This document shows, piece by piece, positions 1-9,168 of a stretch of DNA of 64,000 bases. A model generated the notes under the pieces. The model saw only the letters and a program-made list of their open reading frames with translations, was not told the origin of the DNA and did no database searches. Numbering within the stretch: position 1 is the stretch's first letter; every line of letters starts with the position of its first letter. Source of the DNA: JAMHWF01 sp035911095 (GTDB lineage Bacteria; Pseudomonadota; Gammaproteobacteria; Burkholderiales; Burkholderiaceae_C); assembly GCA_035911095.1 (NCBI GenBank), contig JAMHWF010000076.1, forward strand, positions 17,604 through 81,603, in the 5' to 3' direction. Position numbers and translations under genes: made by a program.

Positions 1-1080
1 CGTGTTGAGCACGCAGGACGTGACCCAGGCCGCCGTCCCGGCCGTGCCCGCGAAGCCGCAGCGTTCGAGCAGCGCCATCACGCCCGAGGCGTCCTGCCAC
101 CAGACGCTGACGAAGGCGGTGTAGAGCCACATGAAGGCGAGCAGCCCGCGCAGCAGGCCTTCGACCGCCGGGCTCAGCGTGACCCGCAGCTCGACCGCCG
201 GCAGCGGCGGCGTCACCGCCAGGCCGTGGGCCATCGTGCTCGGCGCGCGGCCGAGCAGCGCGGGCGCCGCGTTGCGTGCGGCGACGCTGCCGCGCTCCAG
301 CAGCATCACCGTGCTGCGGCAGAAGACCTGCTGCGGCCAGGCCTCGGCCAGGCGGGCGCCGAGCCGCATCGCGGCCATCGGCATCGGCAGCTGCCAGGCC
401 GGGCCGAGGCCGAGCGCCTCGCGGTAGCGCGCCAGCATGTCGCGGTAGCGCAGCAGCTCGCCGCCGCCCAGTTCGTGCACGCTGCTCGGCGCGGCCGCGT
501 CCTCGAGCCAGCGCACGATCGCCTCGGCCACCTCGTAGACATGGATCGGCTGCATCCGCTGCAGGCCGCGCCCCGGCAGGGCGGCCCAGGGCAGGCTCGC
601 CAGCGTCGCGAACAGGGCCGTGCTCGCGCAGCCGGGGCCGTAGAGGAGCGAGGGCCGCATCACCGCCCAGCGCAGCGGCAGGCCGGCCAGTGCCTCGTCG
701 GCCTGGCGCTTGCTGCGCAGGTAGGGCTCGCCCCGGTCGTCGTCGACCCCGAGCGCCGAGACCTGCACGACGCGGCAGCCGCCGGCCAGCGCCGCGCCGC
801 GGAAGAGCGCGATCGGCCCCTCGGTGTGCACGCCGGCGAAGCGCTGGCCGGGCCCGGGGCGCGCGATGCCGGCGCAGTTGACGACGGCCTCGATCGCGCG
901 TTCGCGCAGCGTCGCGGCCCAGGCCTCGGGGCGGCGCGGCTGCATGAAGTCGAGGCGCAGCGCGTGCGGGCTGTCGTCCGCAGCGCGCGAGGCCTCGATC
1001 ACCCGATGCCCGCGCGAGCGCAGCGCGCGCGCGACGGCGTGGCCGAGGCAGCCGGTCGCACCGCAGACGAGCACGTTCAT
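1..1080 (-). CDS. SDR-family NAD(P)-binding protein with DoxX-like C-terminus (3' end cut by window edge)
   Basis: The reading frame starts at the ATG at 1080 and stays open to base 1, so at least 360 residues are present and the C-terminus lies outside the window. The N-terminus MNVLVCGATGCLGHAVARAL is a Rossmann GxxGxxG nucleotide-binding loop, and the first ~280 residues read like an atypical short-chain dehydrogenase/NmrA-type epimerase. After ~residue 290 the protein turns hydrophobic (ends ...FAGTAGTAAWVTSCVLNT), as in fusions of an SDR to a DoxX-like membrane domain. Its ATG overlaps the TGA of the upstream DCC gene by 4 bases (ATGA), so the two form one operon. Substrate unknown. The family call is from motif and domain order, the membrane domain from hydrophobicity. 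Confidence 0.75.
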   Translation of the reverse strand, partial: MNVLVCGATGCLGHAVARALRSRGHRVIEASRAADDSPHALRLDFMQPRRPEAWAATLRERAIEAVVNCAGIARPGPGQRFAGVHTEGPIALFRGAALAGGCRVVQVSALGVDDDRGEPYLRSKRQADEALAGLPLRWAVMRPSLLYGPGCASTALFATLASLPWAALPGRGLQRMQPIHVYEVAEAIVRWLEDAAAPSSVHELGGGELLRYRDMLARYREALGLGPAWQLPMPMAAMRLGARLAEAWPQQVFCRSTVMLLERGSVAARNAAPALLGRAPSTMAHGLAVTPPLPAVELRVTLSPAVEGLLRGLLAFMWLYTAFVSVWWQDASGVMALLERCGFAGTAGTAAWVTSCVLNT

Positions 1081-1634
1081 GACGCGGCCTCCTCGCGGGC
1101 GCGGTCGGGGCCGGTTGCGGCGCCTGCTTCGCGGCGCGTCCCGCCCGACGCACCCGCAAGGCCTGCCGCCACCGATGCCGGACGCGCGCAGAGCGCGTCC
1201 CGGCAGGCGCCTATCGCCGCTGCGGCGCGCCGCGCCCGGCGGCGGCGCAGCCACGCGATCAAGGGCCGCGCGGCGCGCGAGATCGGCTGCCGGTGGCGCG
1301 CGAAGACCGCGTAGAGACGGTCGAACAGCGGCCTCAGCAGCCCGTGGCCCGTCGGGCGCAGGAAGCCCAGGCCGACCGCGCCGTAGGCGAGGCGGATCGC
1401 CTCCATGCCGATCTACCAGCGGCCGTCGGCGCCCAGCCCGTGCAGCCGGGCGTCGAGCGCGGCATGGGTCGCGCCGTAGGCGGCGGGGTCGAAGCCGGGC
1501 GCCGAGAAGTCGATCAGGCGCAGGCGGCGGCCGCCGTCGAGTGCGCGCAGCTCGTCCATCTCCAGCGCACAGAGCGGGCAGCTCGCGTCGTACAGCAGGG
1601 TCAACGGATAGGGGTCGTGTTTCACAGTGTTCAC
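1077..1634 (-). pseudogene. DCC-family (DUF393) thiol-disulfide oxidoreductase gene interrupted by in-frame TAG
   Basis: Two adjacent open stretches lie in the same frame and together give a complete DUF393/DCC protein. The upstream part carries the diagnostic LLYDASCPLC motif (DxxCPxC) and ends ...LGADGRW; then a TAG at 1413-1415; then IGMEAIRLAYGAVGLGFLRP and LFDRLYAVFARHRQPISR, the family's normal C-terminal half. The only lesion visible is the single stop codon; no frameshift is needed. I chose GTG at 1634 as the start because the TTG further up (1649) lies inside the putative operator. The last codons overlap the downstream SDR gene. Without readthrough the product would be ~73 residues and lack the conserved second half. 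A sequencing error cannot be excluded. Confidence 0.75.
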
Positions 1635-1638
1635 CGTT

Positions 1639-1658
1639 ATTTCTGTCAAGAGAGAAAT
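1639..1658. promoter_or_regulatory. Candidate operator copy 2, upstream of the DCC-SDR operon
   Basis: ATTTCTGT-CAAG-AGAGAAAT is an 8-bp inverted repeat with 4-nt spacer and one mismatch. It matches 17 of 20 positions of the perfect dyad in front of the GbsR-type gene (2353-2372). On the minus strand the motif contains TTGACA, a consensus -35 hexamer, so a bound repressor would cover the promoter. Binding protein is inferred, not shown. Confidence 0.55.
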
Positions 1659-1698
1659 AGATAGGCGCAGCTCATTCCCAGGTGGGTCACGTGCGGGT

Positions 1699-2328
1699 TC
1701 AGGGGCGCTCGGAGGCGACGGGGCCGGCCAGGGGCGGCGACGCGTCGGCCGGCGTCTCGGCCGCCGGCCCGGTGGACAGCTCCGGCGCGTCCCCGGGGGG
1801 CGCCGGCGCGCGGCCGAGCAGGCGCTTGATCTTCGCGCCCATCTTCAGCAGCGCGGTCAGCGTCTCGGGGTCGAGGCGCAGCATCTCGTCGCTCCAGGCG
1901 GTCAGCGTCTCCAGCAGCTCGAGCGTCTCGCGGATGCGCAGGCGCGCCTCGGCCGGGTCGCGGCTGGTCGCGGGATCGTTCGAGAGTTCACGCAGCAAAT
2001 CGATCGTCGGCGCCAACTCCCTGCGTTGCCGCTCCTGCACGATCGTGCGCATCAGCTCCCAGACGTGGTGCGAGGTCTCGAAGTGGTCGCGCCGGTCGCC
2101 GGGGATGTGGACCAGTTTCACCAAACGCCAGCCCTGCAGCTCGCGCAGGCTGTTGCTGACGTTGGAGCGCGCGACGGCGAGCGTCTCGGCGATCTCCTCC
2201 GCATGCATGGGCCGCCCGGAGAGGTAGAGCAGCGCATGGATCTGCGCGACCGTGCGGTTGACGCCCCAGCGCGTGCCCATCTCGCCCCAGTGCAGGACGA
2301 AGCGGGAAAGGGTCGGTGACAGGTTCAT
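1699..2328 (-). CDS. GbsR/MarR-family transcriptional regulator
   Basis: The 209-residue protein starts at ATG 2328. Residues ~15-95 form a winged helix-turn-helix (VNRTVAQIHALLYLSGRPMH followed by AEEIAETLAVARSNVSNSLR), the pattern seen in GbsR-type MarR relatives; the C-terminal ~100 residues are helical, then a Pro/Ala-rich tail. Family members act as repressors responding to small ligands, for example choline in Bacillus GbsR; the ligand here is unknown. The perfect 20-bp dyad at 2353-2372 lies 25-44 bp before the start and recurs before the DCC-SDR operon, which is transcribed from just downstream in the same direction, so autoregulation plus control of that operon is the simplest reading. 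Confidence 0.8.
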   Translation of the reverse strand: MNLSPTLSRFVLHWGEMGTRWGVNRTVAQIHALLYLSGRPMHAEEIAETLAVARSNVSNSLRELQGWRLVKLVHIPGDRRDHFETSHHVWELMRTIVQERQRRELAPTIDLLRELSNDPATSRDPAEARLRIRETLELLETLTAWSDEMLRLDPETLTALLKMGAKIKRLLGRAPAPPGDAPELSTGPAAETPADASPPLAGPVASERP

Positions 2329-2352
2329 GACGCGATGCTGATTTCGATGACG

Positions 2353-2372
2353 ATTTCTGTCAATACAGAAAT
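2353..2372. promoter_or_regulatory. Candidate operator copy 1, perfect dyad upstream of the GbsR-type gene
   Basis: ATTTCTGTCAATACAGAAAT is a perfect inverted repeat, 8-bp arms and 4-nt spacer. Read on the minus strand it contains TTGACA, placed to serve as the -35 element of the regulator's own promoter. The same arrangement, operator with embedded TTGACA, is found at 1639-1658. Confidence 0.6.
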
Positions 2373-2603
2373 TACTGCTCGAAAGAGGGATCTGAGGCCG
2401 CTCTGCCCGGCCGAGACGCTCGCCGCGCCGATTTCTTCACGCCTGCCGTCCGCAGCCCGCCGCGCGGTTGACGGCGCCGGCGCGCGATCCGCGGCCGAGC
2501 GCGAATTCCTGCGCGGGCGCCTCCGCGCCGCACCACCGCGGACGACCGGCGCACCGCACAGTGCGGGATCGGCGCGCCCCGTGGCCCGCCCCCTCCCACC
2601 ACC

Positions 2604-3548
2604 ATGCAGCTGCGCGACCTTTCCTTCTCGGACAAGCTCTGGGCCGGCACGATCCTCGTCGTGCTGGCGGCGCTCTTCGTCACCTCGGCCGGTTCGCAAC
2701 GCCGCGCCGGCGACGCGATCGCCGACGCCGCCCAGGTCGCGCAGGACTACGAGAACCTCGCCGCCCTCGCGCGGCGCGCGAAGGCGAGCACCACGGTCAA
2801 CCTGCACCAGCTCGTCAGCCCCGGTCTCGCGAACGAGGAACTGCCGGTGCGAGCCTATGCGGCCCAGGTGCGCGCCGGGCTGGCCGACGCCTACCGGCTG
2901 CAGCAGGGCATCGACGGTGTCGGCGGCGGGCGCATCCAGCAGGCCTCGCTCGCGCGCCTGGCCGAGGCGCGCGGCACGGTGAACGCCGCGCTCAGGCGGG
3001 TCGAAGACCTGACGCTCGCCCGCGACTGGGCGCAGCGCTCGGCCGCCGTCGACGCCGAACTGCGGCCGGCGATCAAGCAGTACCTGTCCGCGCTCGACCG
3101 CTTCATCGGTCTGCAGGATGCCCGACGCGAGACGGCCAGCCAGGCCGCGCAGCGCACGCGCGGCGGCACGGTCTGGATCGGCCTGTCGGCGCTGGTCTTC
3201 ATCCTCGCGCTCGGCGGCGCCGCGATGGCGTTGATGGCGCGCACCATCCGCGCCAGCGAGCGCGCGGCGCTGGCGCGCGTGCCGGCCCGGCCCGCCGCGC
3301 AGCCGGCACCCGATGGGGCGGCGGCGGACCCGCACGACGAACAGACCGACGATGCCCACTTCTGGGCGCCGGGTTTCGCCGAGACCGGCTTTGCCGACGG
3401 CGCCGAGCTGCAGGCGGCGGGCCCGCCGGAGGCCCCGAGCGCGGCGCCCGAGCGCGCCAGCCACGGCGAACGCGGCGCGAGGGGTGCACAACGCCACGCC
3501 AGGCCCCCGCGGGACGAGGCGCTGCCCTTCCAGTCGACCAGCAGCTGA
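2604..3548 (+). CDS. Membrane protein resembling the sensory half of a chemoreceptor
   Basis: The 314-residue protein has a membrane segment at ~13-30 (GTILVVLAALFVTSA), a helical periplasmic region of ~160 residues, and a second membrane segment at ~190-212 (VWIGLSALVFILALGGAAMA). This is the topology of a four-helix-bundle MCP ligand-binding module. There is no HAMP or methyl-accepting signalling domain: after the second segment comes ~100 residues of low-complexity Ala/Pro/Glu sequence ending in QSTSS. It may be a stand-alone sensor or a decayed chemoreceptor. It has its own strand and no obvious operon partner. Function unknown. Confidence 0.6.
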   Translation: MQLRDLSFSDKLWAGTILVVLAALFVTSAGSQRRAGDAIADAAQVAQDYENLAALARRAKASTTVNLHQLVSPGLANEELPVRAYAAQVRAGLADAYRLQQGIDGVGGGRIQQASLARLAEARGTVNAALRRVEDLTLARDWAQRSAAVDAELRPAIKQYLSALDRFIGLQDARRETASQAAQRTRGGTVWIGLSALVFILALGGAAMALMARTIRASERAALARVPARPAAQPAPDGAAADPHDEQTDDAHFWAPGFAETGFADGAELQAAGPPEAPSAAPERASHGERGARGAQRHARPPRDEALPFQSTSS

Positions 3549-3576
3549 AGCCTGGTGACGGGACCTCCGCCCGCCC

Positions 3577-4656
3577 TCAGCGCCCGGCGCCGAGCCGCTT
3601 GCGCAGGTCGAGGCCGTAGCCCTCGTTGACGAAGCGCAGGCTGGCGACCCGGCTCAGGTCGACCTCGCCCGGCTGGTACAGGCCGGCCTTGACCATCTGC
3701 TCGTAGAAGTCGCGGATGCGCGTGCTGCTCAGCGCGCCGATGCCGCGCGTCGTCGCCTCGCCCGAGTCGACGAGGCCGAGTTGCTTGATCAGCGCCACCG
3801 AGCCGGCGATCAGCTCGTCGCTCATCTCCGGGTTGTCGCGCTTGATCAGCGCGTCGCCGGCGCTGCGGTCGCCGTGGAGGTAGGTCGTCCAGCCGAGCAC
3901 CGAGGCCTCGACGAAGCGGCGCACGAGTTCGGGCTCCTCCTCGACCATCGAGCGGCGCGTCTCGATCGTCGTGCTGTAGGTGCTGTAGCCCTGGTCGGCG
4001 AGCAGGAAGCTGAGCGGCTCGAAGCCGCCCGCACGCTGGATCGCGAGCGGCTCCTCGACGGCATAGCCCTGCTGCACCGAGCGCTTGTTGGCGAGGAAGG
4101 GGCCGAGGTTGTAGGTGTAGGGCTTGAGGCGTTCGTCCGAGAAGCCGTGCACCGCCTTCAGCCAGGCCCACCACGAGAACTGCGCGTCCTTGGCGACGTA
4201 GACGGTCGGCGCGTTGACCAGGTCGGCGAAGCGCTCGTAGCCCTGGCCGGGGTGCGCCATCAGGGCCTGCGGGTCCTTCTGGAACATCGCCGCGACGACG
4301 ATGACCGGCACGCCGTTCTTCACGTTGTCGAAGCTGTGCAGCAGGTTGCCGGTCATCAGGAAGTCGATGCGCCCGGCCGGCAGCAGCGGCCGGTTGTTGA
4401 CCTGCGGGCCGCCGGGGCGGATCTCGACCGCGAGGCCGTGGCGCTCGTAGCTGCCGTCGGCCAGCGCCTGGTAGAAGCCGCCGTGCGCGGCCTGGGCCTT
4501 CCAGTTGGTGGCGAAGACGAGCCTGCGCGGCTGCGCCCGCGCCGGGCGCGGCGCGAGCGCGCCGAGCAGCGCCGCGCCGCCGGTGGCGAGCACGAGGCGG
4601 CGTCGTGTCGGGCCGGCCGTGGCGGGGGCCACGGCGAGAGGGCTGTGGTGCGGCAT
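3577..4656 (-). CDS. ABC transporter substrate-binding protein, NMT1/THI5-like
   Basis: This 359-residue periplasmic protein begins at ATG 4656, chosen because AGGAG sits 10-14 bases upstream and because it is followed by a Tat-like signal (RRRLVLATGGAALLGALAPRPARAQ). The mature part opens with LVFATNWKAQAAHGGFYQAL and has RPGGPQVN, hallmarks of the NMT1/THI5 group, which includes binding proteins for the thiamine precursor HMP as well as for nitrate, sulfonates and other small organics. It is the last gene of a three-gene importer operon (ATPase, permease, binding protein). No TPP riboswitch is visible upstream, so thiamine-precursor uptake is possible but unsupported. Confidence 0.85.
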   Translation of the reverse strand: MPHHSPLAVAPATAGPTRRRLVLATGGAALLGALAPRPARAQPRRLVFATNWKAQAAHGGFYQALADGSYERHGLAVEIRPGGPQVNNRPLLPAGRIDFLMTGNLLHSFDNVKNGVPVIVVAAMFQKDPQALMAHPGQGYERFADLVNAPTVYVAKDAQFSWWAWLKAVHGFSDERLKPYTYNLGPFLANKRSVQQGYAVEEPLAIQRAGGFEPLSFLLADQGYSTYSTTIETRRSMVEEEPELVRRFVEASVLGWTTYLHGDRSAGDALIKRDNPEMSDELIAGSVALIKQLGLVDSGEATTRGIGALSSTRIRDFYEQMVKAGLYQPGEVDLSRVASLRFVNEGYGLDLRKRLGAGR

Positions 4657-4810
4657 CTGCTGGAACTCCTCGGCGCGGGGCCGCCGGCGGGCGGCCGTCG
4701 CGCCGATCTTAGGAGCGAGCCTTGGCCCTTGGCAGCCGCAGGGGCCCGGCATGGCGCCTGGGCCGGGCGGCCACCGCGCCGGCCGCGCAGGCCGGCCGTG
4801 GGGCCCGGGC

Positions 4811-5633
4811 TCAGCGCCGTCCTTCGGCCTCGCTGTCGTGCCAGCGGCCGAGCAGCCAGCGCGCGAGCGCGTGCGTGGCGAGCCAGATCGCGATGCCGGT
4901 CAGCGAGACCAGCACCAGCGCGGCGAACATCTTCGGAATCTCGGTGCGGAAGCTCGCCTCGAGGATGCGCGAGGCCAGCCCCGTCTCGCGCCCGGCCGCG
5001 CCGGCGGTGAACTCGGCCACCACCGCGCCGATCAGCGCCAGCCCGCCGGCCACCCGCAGCCCGGCCAGGAAGTACGGCAGCGCCGAGGGCACGAGCAGGT
5101 GCACCAGCGTCTGCCAGCGGCTCGCGCGGTACAGGCGGAACAGGTCGCGCAGGTTCGCGTCGGCGCTGCGCAGGCCGACGACGGTGTTGGCCAGGATCGG
5201 GAAGAAGGCGACGATCCAGGCGCACAGCAGCAGCGCCGCGGTCGTGCTGTCGATCAAGATGAGGATCAGCGGCGCGATCGCGACGATCGGCGTCACCTGC
5301 AGCACCACCGCGATCGGATAGAGGCCGAGCTCGACCCAGCGCGAGAGCGCGAACAGCGCCGCCAGCAGCACCCCGCCGACGACCGCCAGCGCGAGCGCGC
5401 CGAGCGTGATCTTCACGGTGAACCACCAGCTGGGCGCGAGCGAGCCGAGGTTGGCCCACAGGGTCTCGGCGACCTTCAGCGGCCCGGGCAGCAGGTAGTC
5501 GGGCAGCGCCCAGAGGCGCACCACCCCCTCCCAGCCGGCGAGCACCACGAGGGCGACGACCAGCGGTGCGAGCCAGCGCGCGCGGGCGCCGGGAGCCGAG
5601 GAGGCCCCACGGCCCGCGCCGGCGCCCGGCGCC

Positions 5634-5641
<8 letters not shown>
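4811..5641 (-). CDS. ABC transporter permease, SsuC/TauC/ThiX type
   Basis: The 276-residue inner-membrane protein starts with GTG at 5641, overlapping the end of the ATPase gene by 8 bases. Six hydrophobic segments are evident (LVVALVVLAGWEGVV, LALAVVGGVLLAALFAL, ALLLCAWIVAFFPILANTVV and others). The cytoplasmic coupling loop is recognisable at VHLLVPSALPYFLAGLRVAGGLALIGAVVAEF, matching the BPD_transp_1 EAA loop (here AGLRVAGG). It forms the channel of the NMT1/THI5-type importer with the neighbouring ATPase and binding protein. Confidence 0.87.
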
Positions 5642-6482
<841 letters not shown>

Positions 6483-6657
6483 GGCTCGCGAGGGTGGGCA
6501 CGGGTGGGGGCATGAGGGTCGTCGACGGCTTCGGGCCGGCGGCCGGCCGGGGCGCTTGGCGCGCCCGGTGGCGGCTGCAGCCCCTTGGCGCCAGGGCGGA
6601 TGCACTTTACCGTCGCGGCCGAAGCTGCCCGGCCTGCCGCCCCTCGCCGCCCTCACG

Positions 6658-7980
6658 ATGACCCCGCTCTGGCTCGGCCTCGACCTCGGCACTTCCGGCG
6701 TGCGCGCCGCCGCGATCGATGCCGCGGGCAGCGTGCAGGCGACGGCGCAGGTGCCGATGGCGCCGCCCCGGCGCGACGGCGCGCGCGTGCGCCAGGACCC
6801 GGACCTCTGGTGGGCCGGCGTCGAGGCGGTGCTCGACGCGCTGCGTGCCCGCATCGACCTGGGGCGCGTCGTCGCGCTGGCGGTCGACGGCAGCTCGGGC
6901 AGCTGGCTCTTCACCGATGCCGGCGGCGTGCCGCTCGGCGAGGCCTCGATGTACGACGACAGCAGCGCCGCTGCCTGGCTGCCGCGCATCGCCGCGGCGG
7001 TGCCGCCGCAGGCGGAGGCGGGTGCGGCCGGCGCCGCGCTCGGCCCGAGCTCGCCGCTCGCGCGGCTGCTGCAGGCGCTGCCCTCGGCGCCGCCGGGCAC
7101 GCGCCATCTGCAGCACCAGGCCGAATGGATCGCCGGCCGCCTGGCCGGCCGGGCCGGGCTCGGCGACGAGCACAACGGCCTCAAGCTCGGCTACGACCCG
7201 GTGGCCCGCGCCTGGCCGGCCTGGCTCGACACGCTCGGCGTGCCGCGCGCCTGGCTGCCGCAGGCGCTGGCGCCGGGCACGCCGCTCGGGCCGGTCGACG
7301 CCGCGGTCGCGCGCCGCTTCGGCCTGGCGCCGTCGGCACAGGTGGTGGCCGGTACCACCGACGGCGTGGCGGCCTTCCTCGCCAGCGGCGCCGAGGCGCC
7401 CGGGGATGGCGTGACCTCGCTCGGCAGCACGCTGGTGCTGAAGATGCTCGCGGCACGGCCGATCGCCGAGCCGGCGCTGGGCGTCTACAGCCACCGCCTC
7501 GGCGCGCGCTGGCTGGTCGGCGGGGCGTCGAACAGCGGCGGCGCCGCGCTGCGCCGCCATTTCGAGCCGGCGCAGATGGCGGCACTCGAAGCCCGCCTGT
7601 CACCCGAGACGCCGACCGGCCTCGACTACTGGCCGCTGGCGGGGGTCGGCGAACGCTTCCCGGTCGCCGATGTGGAGCAGCTCTCGCGGACCACGCCGCG
7701 GCCGGACGATGACGCGCGCTTCTTCCAGGGCCTGCTCGAAGGCATCGCGGCGATCGAGGCCGAAGGCTACCGCCGGCTGGCAGGCCTGGGCGCGCCGCCG
7801 CTGCAGCGCGTCTGGTCGAGCGGTCGCGGCGCTGCGAATGCGGCCTGGACCCGGCTGCGCGAGCGCGCGCTCGGCGTGTCGGTGCTGCGCGCCGTGGCCG
7901 AGGCGCCGGCGGCAGGCGCGGCGCGACTGGCCCTGCGCGGCGTGGCGATCGGTGACCGGCGCGCGGACGGCGAGACCTGA
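6658..7980 (+). CDS. FGGY-family carbohydrate kinase, D-ribulokinase-like
   Basis: The 440-residue protein starts at ATG 6658 (MTPLWLGLDLGTSGVRAAAI, the FGGY phosphate loop). Line by line it resembles the cyanobacterial/plant D-ribulose kinases: EHNGLKLGYDP, VAGTTDGVAAFLASGA with the catalytic Asp at residue 235, VTSLGSTLVLK, GVYSHRLG, WLVGGASNSGGA and LDYWPL. Members phosphorylate D-ribulose (or a related ketose) with ATP in the cytoplasm. The adenine-binding loop, normally GGGAKN, reads SGRGAANAAW here. It is divergent from the ABC importer, so sugar or polyol uptake is conceivable but the binding protein is not of a sugar type. Confidence 0.85.
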   Translation: MTPLWLGLDLGTSGVRAAAIDAAGSVQATAQVPMAPPRRDGARVRQDPDLWWAGVEAVLDALRARIDLGRVVALAVDGSSGSWLFTDAGGVPLGEASMYDDSSAAAWLPRIAAAVPPQAEAGAAGAALGPSSPLARLLQALPSAPPGTRHLQHQAEWIAGRLAGRAGLGDEHNGLKLGYDPVARAWPAWLDTLGVPRAWLPQALAPGTPLGPVDAAVARRFGLAPSAQVVAGTTDGVAAFLASGAEAPGDGVTSLGSTLVLKMLAARPIAEPALGVYSHRLGARWLVGGASNSGGAALRRHFEPAQMAALEARLSPETPTGLDYWPLAGVGERFPVADVEQLSRTTPRPDDDARFFQGLLEGIAAIEAEGYRRLAGLGAPPLQRVWSSGRGAANAAWTRLRERALGVSVLRAVAEAPAAGAARLALRGVAIGDRRADGET

Positions 7981-8089
7981 TCGCCGGGTGACCCCCTCGC
8001 GCGCCGGGAGGGCGATGTCCGCACCGTGCTGCCGCGGTGGGCGCGCGAGCGTCGGCGGGCGCGTCGCCACCTCACGGCGATCGGTGCGA

Positions 8090-9046
8090 TCAGGCCTTGG
8101 CGGCGCGCGTGCCCGTCGCCTTGCGTGCGGCCGCGGGTGTCGCCTTGGCTGGCGGGCGCCGTCCGGCGCCGGCGGGGTCAAGGCGCTTCTTGGCCACGGT
8201 GCTTCGGCTTGTCGAGGCCGCACCGGTGGCGTTCTTGCGCGAGCCGGCCGCCCGGGGCTTGGCGCCCTTGGCCGCCGCCGGCTTCCTGGCGGACGCTGAC
8301 GCCTCGGCCGGCGAGGAGCCGGATGCCGTCGCCGCCGCGGCGGTCGACGCACTGCGTGCCGAGCGCGCGGCGTCGCGCGTGATCACCTCGTGCCCGCGCG
8401 CGAGCGGCGGCTCCTGCGCGGGCGGCGGCACGGCCGCGGCGCTGCGGCGTGCCCCGCCGCGCGGCAGCGCCACGGCCGGCGGCGGGTCGGCGACGAAGCC
8501 TTCGGCCAGCACCGAGCGCGCCAGCGCGTAGTACTTCTGGCGGTCGGCCAGGCCGTTGGTGCCGCCGTTGATGCGCTTCGTGATCGTCACGAAGTCCTCG
8601 GCGTCGGCGAGCTCGTTGAGCCCGTTGCTGCGCCAGTAGAGCCCGGCGACCGCGAAGGCGACAGCCGGCGTCGCGGCCTGTTCGGGTTGGGTGACGAGGT
8701 CGAGCCCGAGACGCTCCCCGTAGCGGCGGTAGTTGTCGCGCCCGGTGATCTGGATCGGGCCGCGGCCCTTGAATCGCTTGCCGTCGCCGGCCTCGGTGTT
8801 GCCGAGGCGCTTGGCCAGCGGTGTCGGCGGCTCGTAGCGACGCTGGGCATCGGTCGGGCCCCAGATCTCTTCCATCCAGCGGAACTCGCCGGACTCGTGG
8901 GCGAGCTGGGCGACGAAGGCGGCGGTGCGCAGCATCGTGTGCACGCCGTACTCGCGCATCGCCTGGTTCAGATGCGGCAGGAAGCCGGCGCGCTTCGCTG
9001 CGGGCAGGCGGCTCATGATCCGCCGGAGCTGGTCGTCGCTGATCAT
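8090..9046 (-). CDS. GH19 chitinase/lysozyme-like protein with histone-H1-like tail
   Basis: Residues 1-~185 are a GH19 endolysin-type domain: FVAQLAHESGEFRWMEE with the predicted catalytic Glu51, LGNTEAGDGKRFKGRGPIQITGRDNY, and YWRSNGLNELADAEDF. This family cleaves peptidoglycan or chitin beta-1,4 bonds. No signal peptide is present. From ~200 to 318 the chain becomes an Ala/Lys/Arg/Pro-rich tail with AAAK, RAAG and AKKR repeats like bacterial histone-H1-like proteins, ending in RAAKA. Length is ~120 residues more than a bare GH19 endolysin. There are no phage structural genes nearby, so it is a domesticated endolysin or a host enzyme. The tail's role is unknown. Confidence 0.8.
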   Translation of the reverse strand: MISDDQLRRIMSRLPAAKRAGFLPHLNQAMREYGVHTMLRTAAFVAQLAHESGEFRWMEEIWGPTDAQRRYEPPTPLAKRLGNTEAGDGKRFKGRGPIQITGRDNYRRYGERLGLDLVTQPEQAATPAVAFAVAGLYWRSNGLNELADAEDFVTITKRINGGTNGLADRQKYYALARSVLAEGFVADPPPAVALPRGGARRSAAAVPPPAQEPPLARGHEVITRDAARSARSASTAAAATASGSSPAEASASARKPAAAKGAKPRAAGSRKNATGAASTSRSTVAKKRLDPAGAGRRPPAKATPAAARKATGTRAAKA

Positions 9047-9168
9047 CGAGGCACCTCTCGCGGGTGGCCGTAGGGGCCCGCAGTATCCGGCCGCGCCGGT
9101 GCCGCGTCGTTCCCTAGAACCGCAGCGTTTGCGATCGCTCCGTGCGCCTCCCTCCGCGGGAGCAGGCT

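Noticed and set aside
6483..6657. Possible TPP riboswitch before the NMT1/THI5-type importer.
   Set aside because: No thi-box-like CTGAGA/ACCTGA core could be found on the minus strand.
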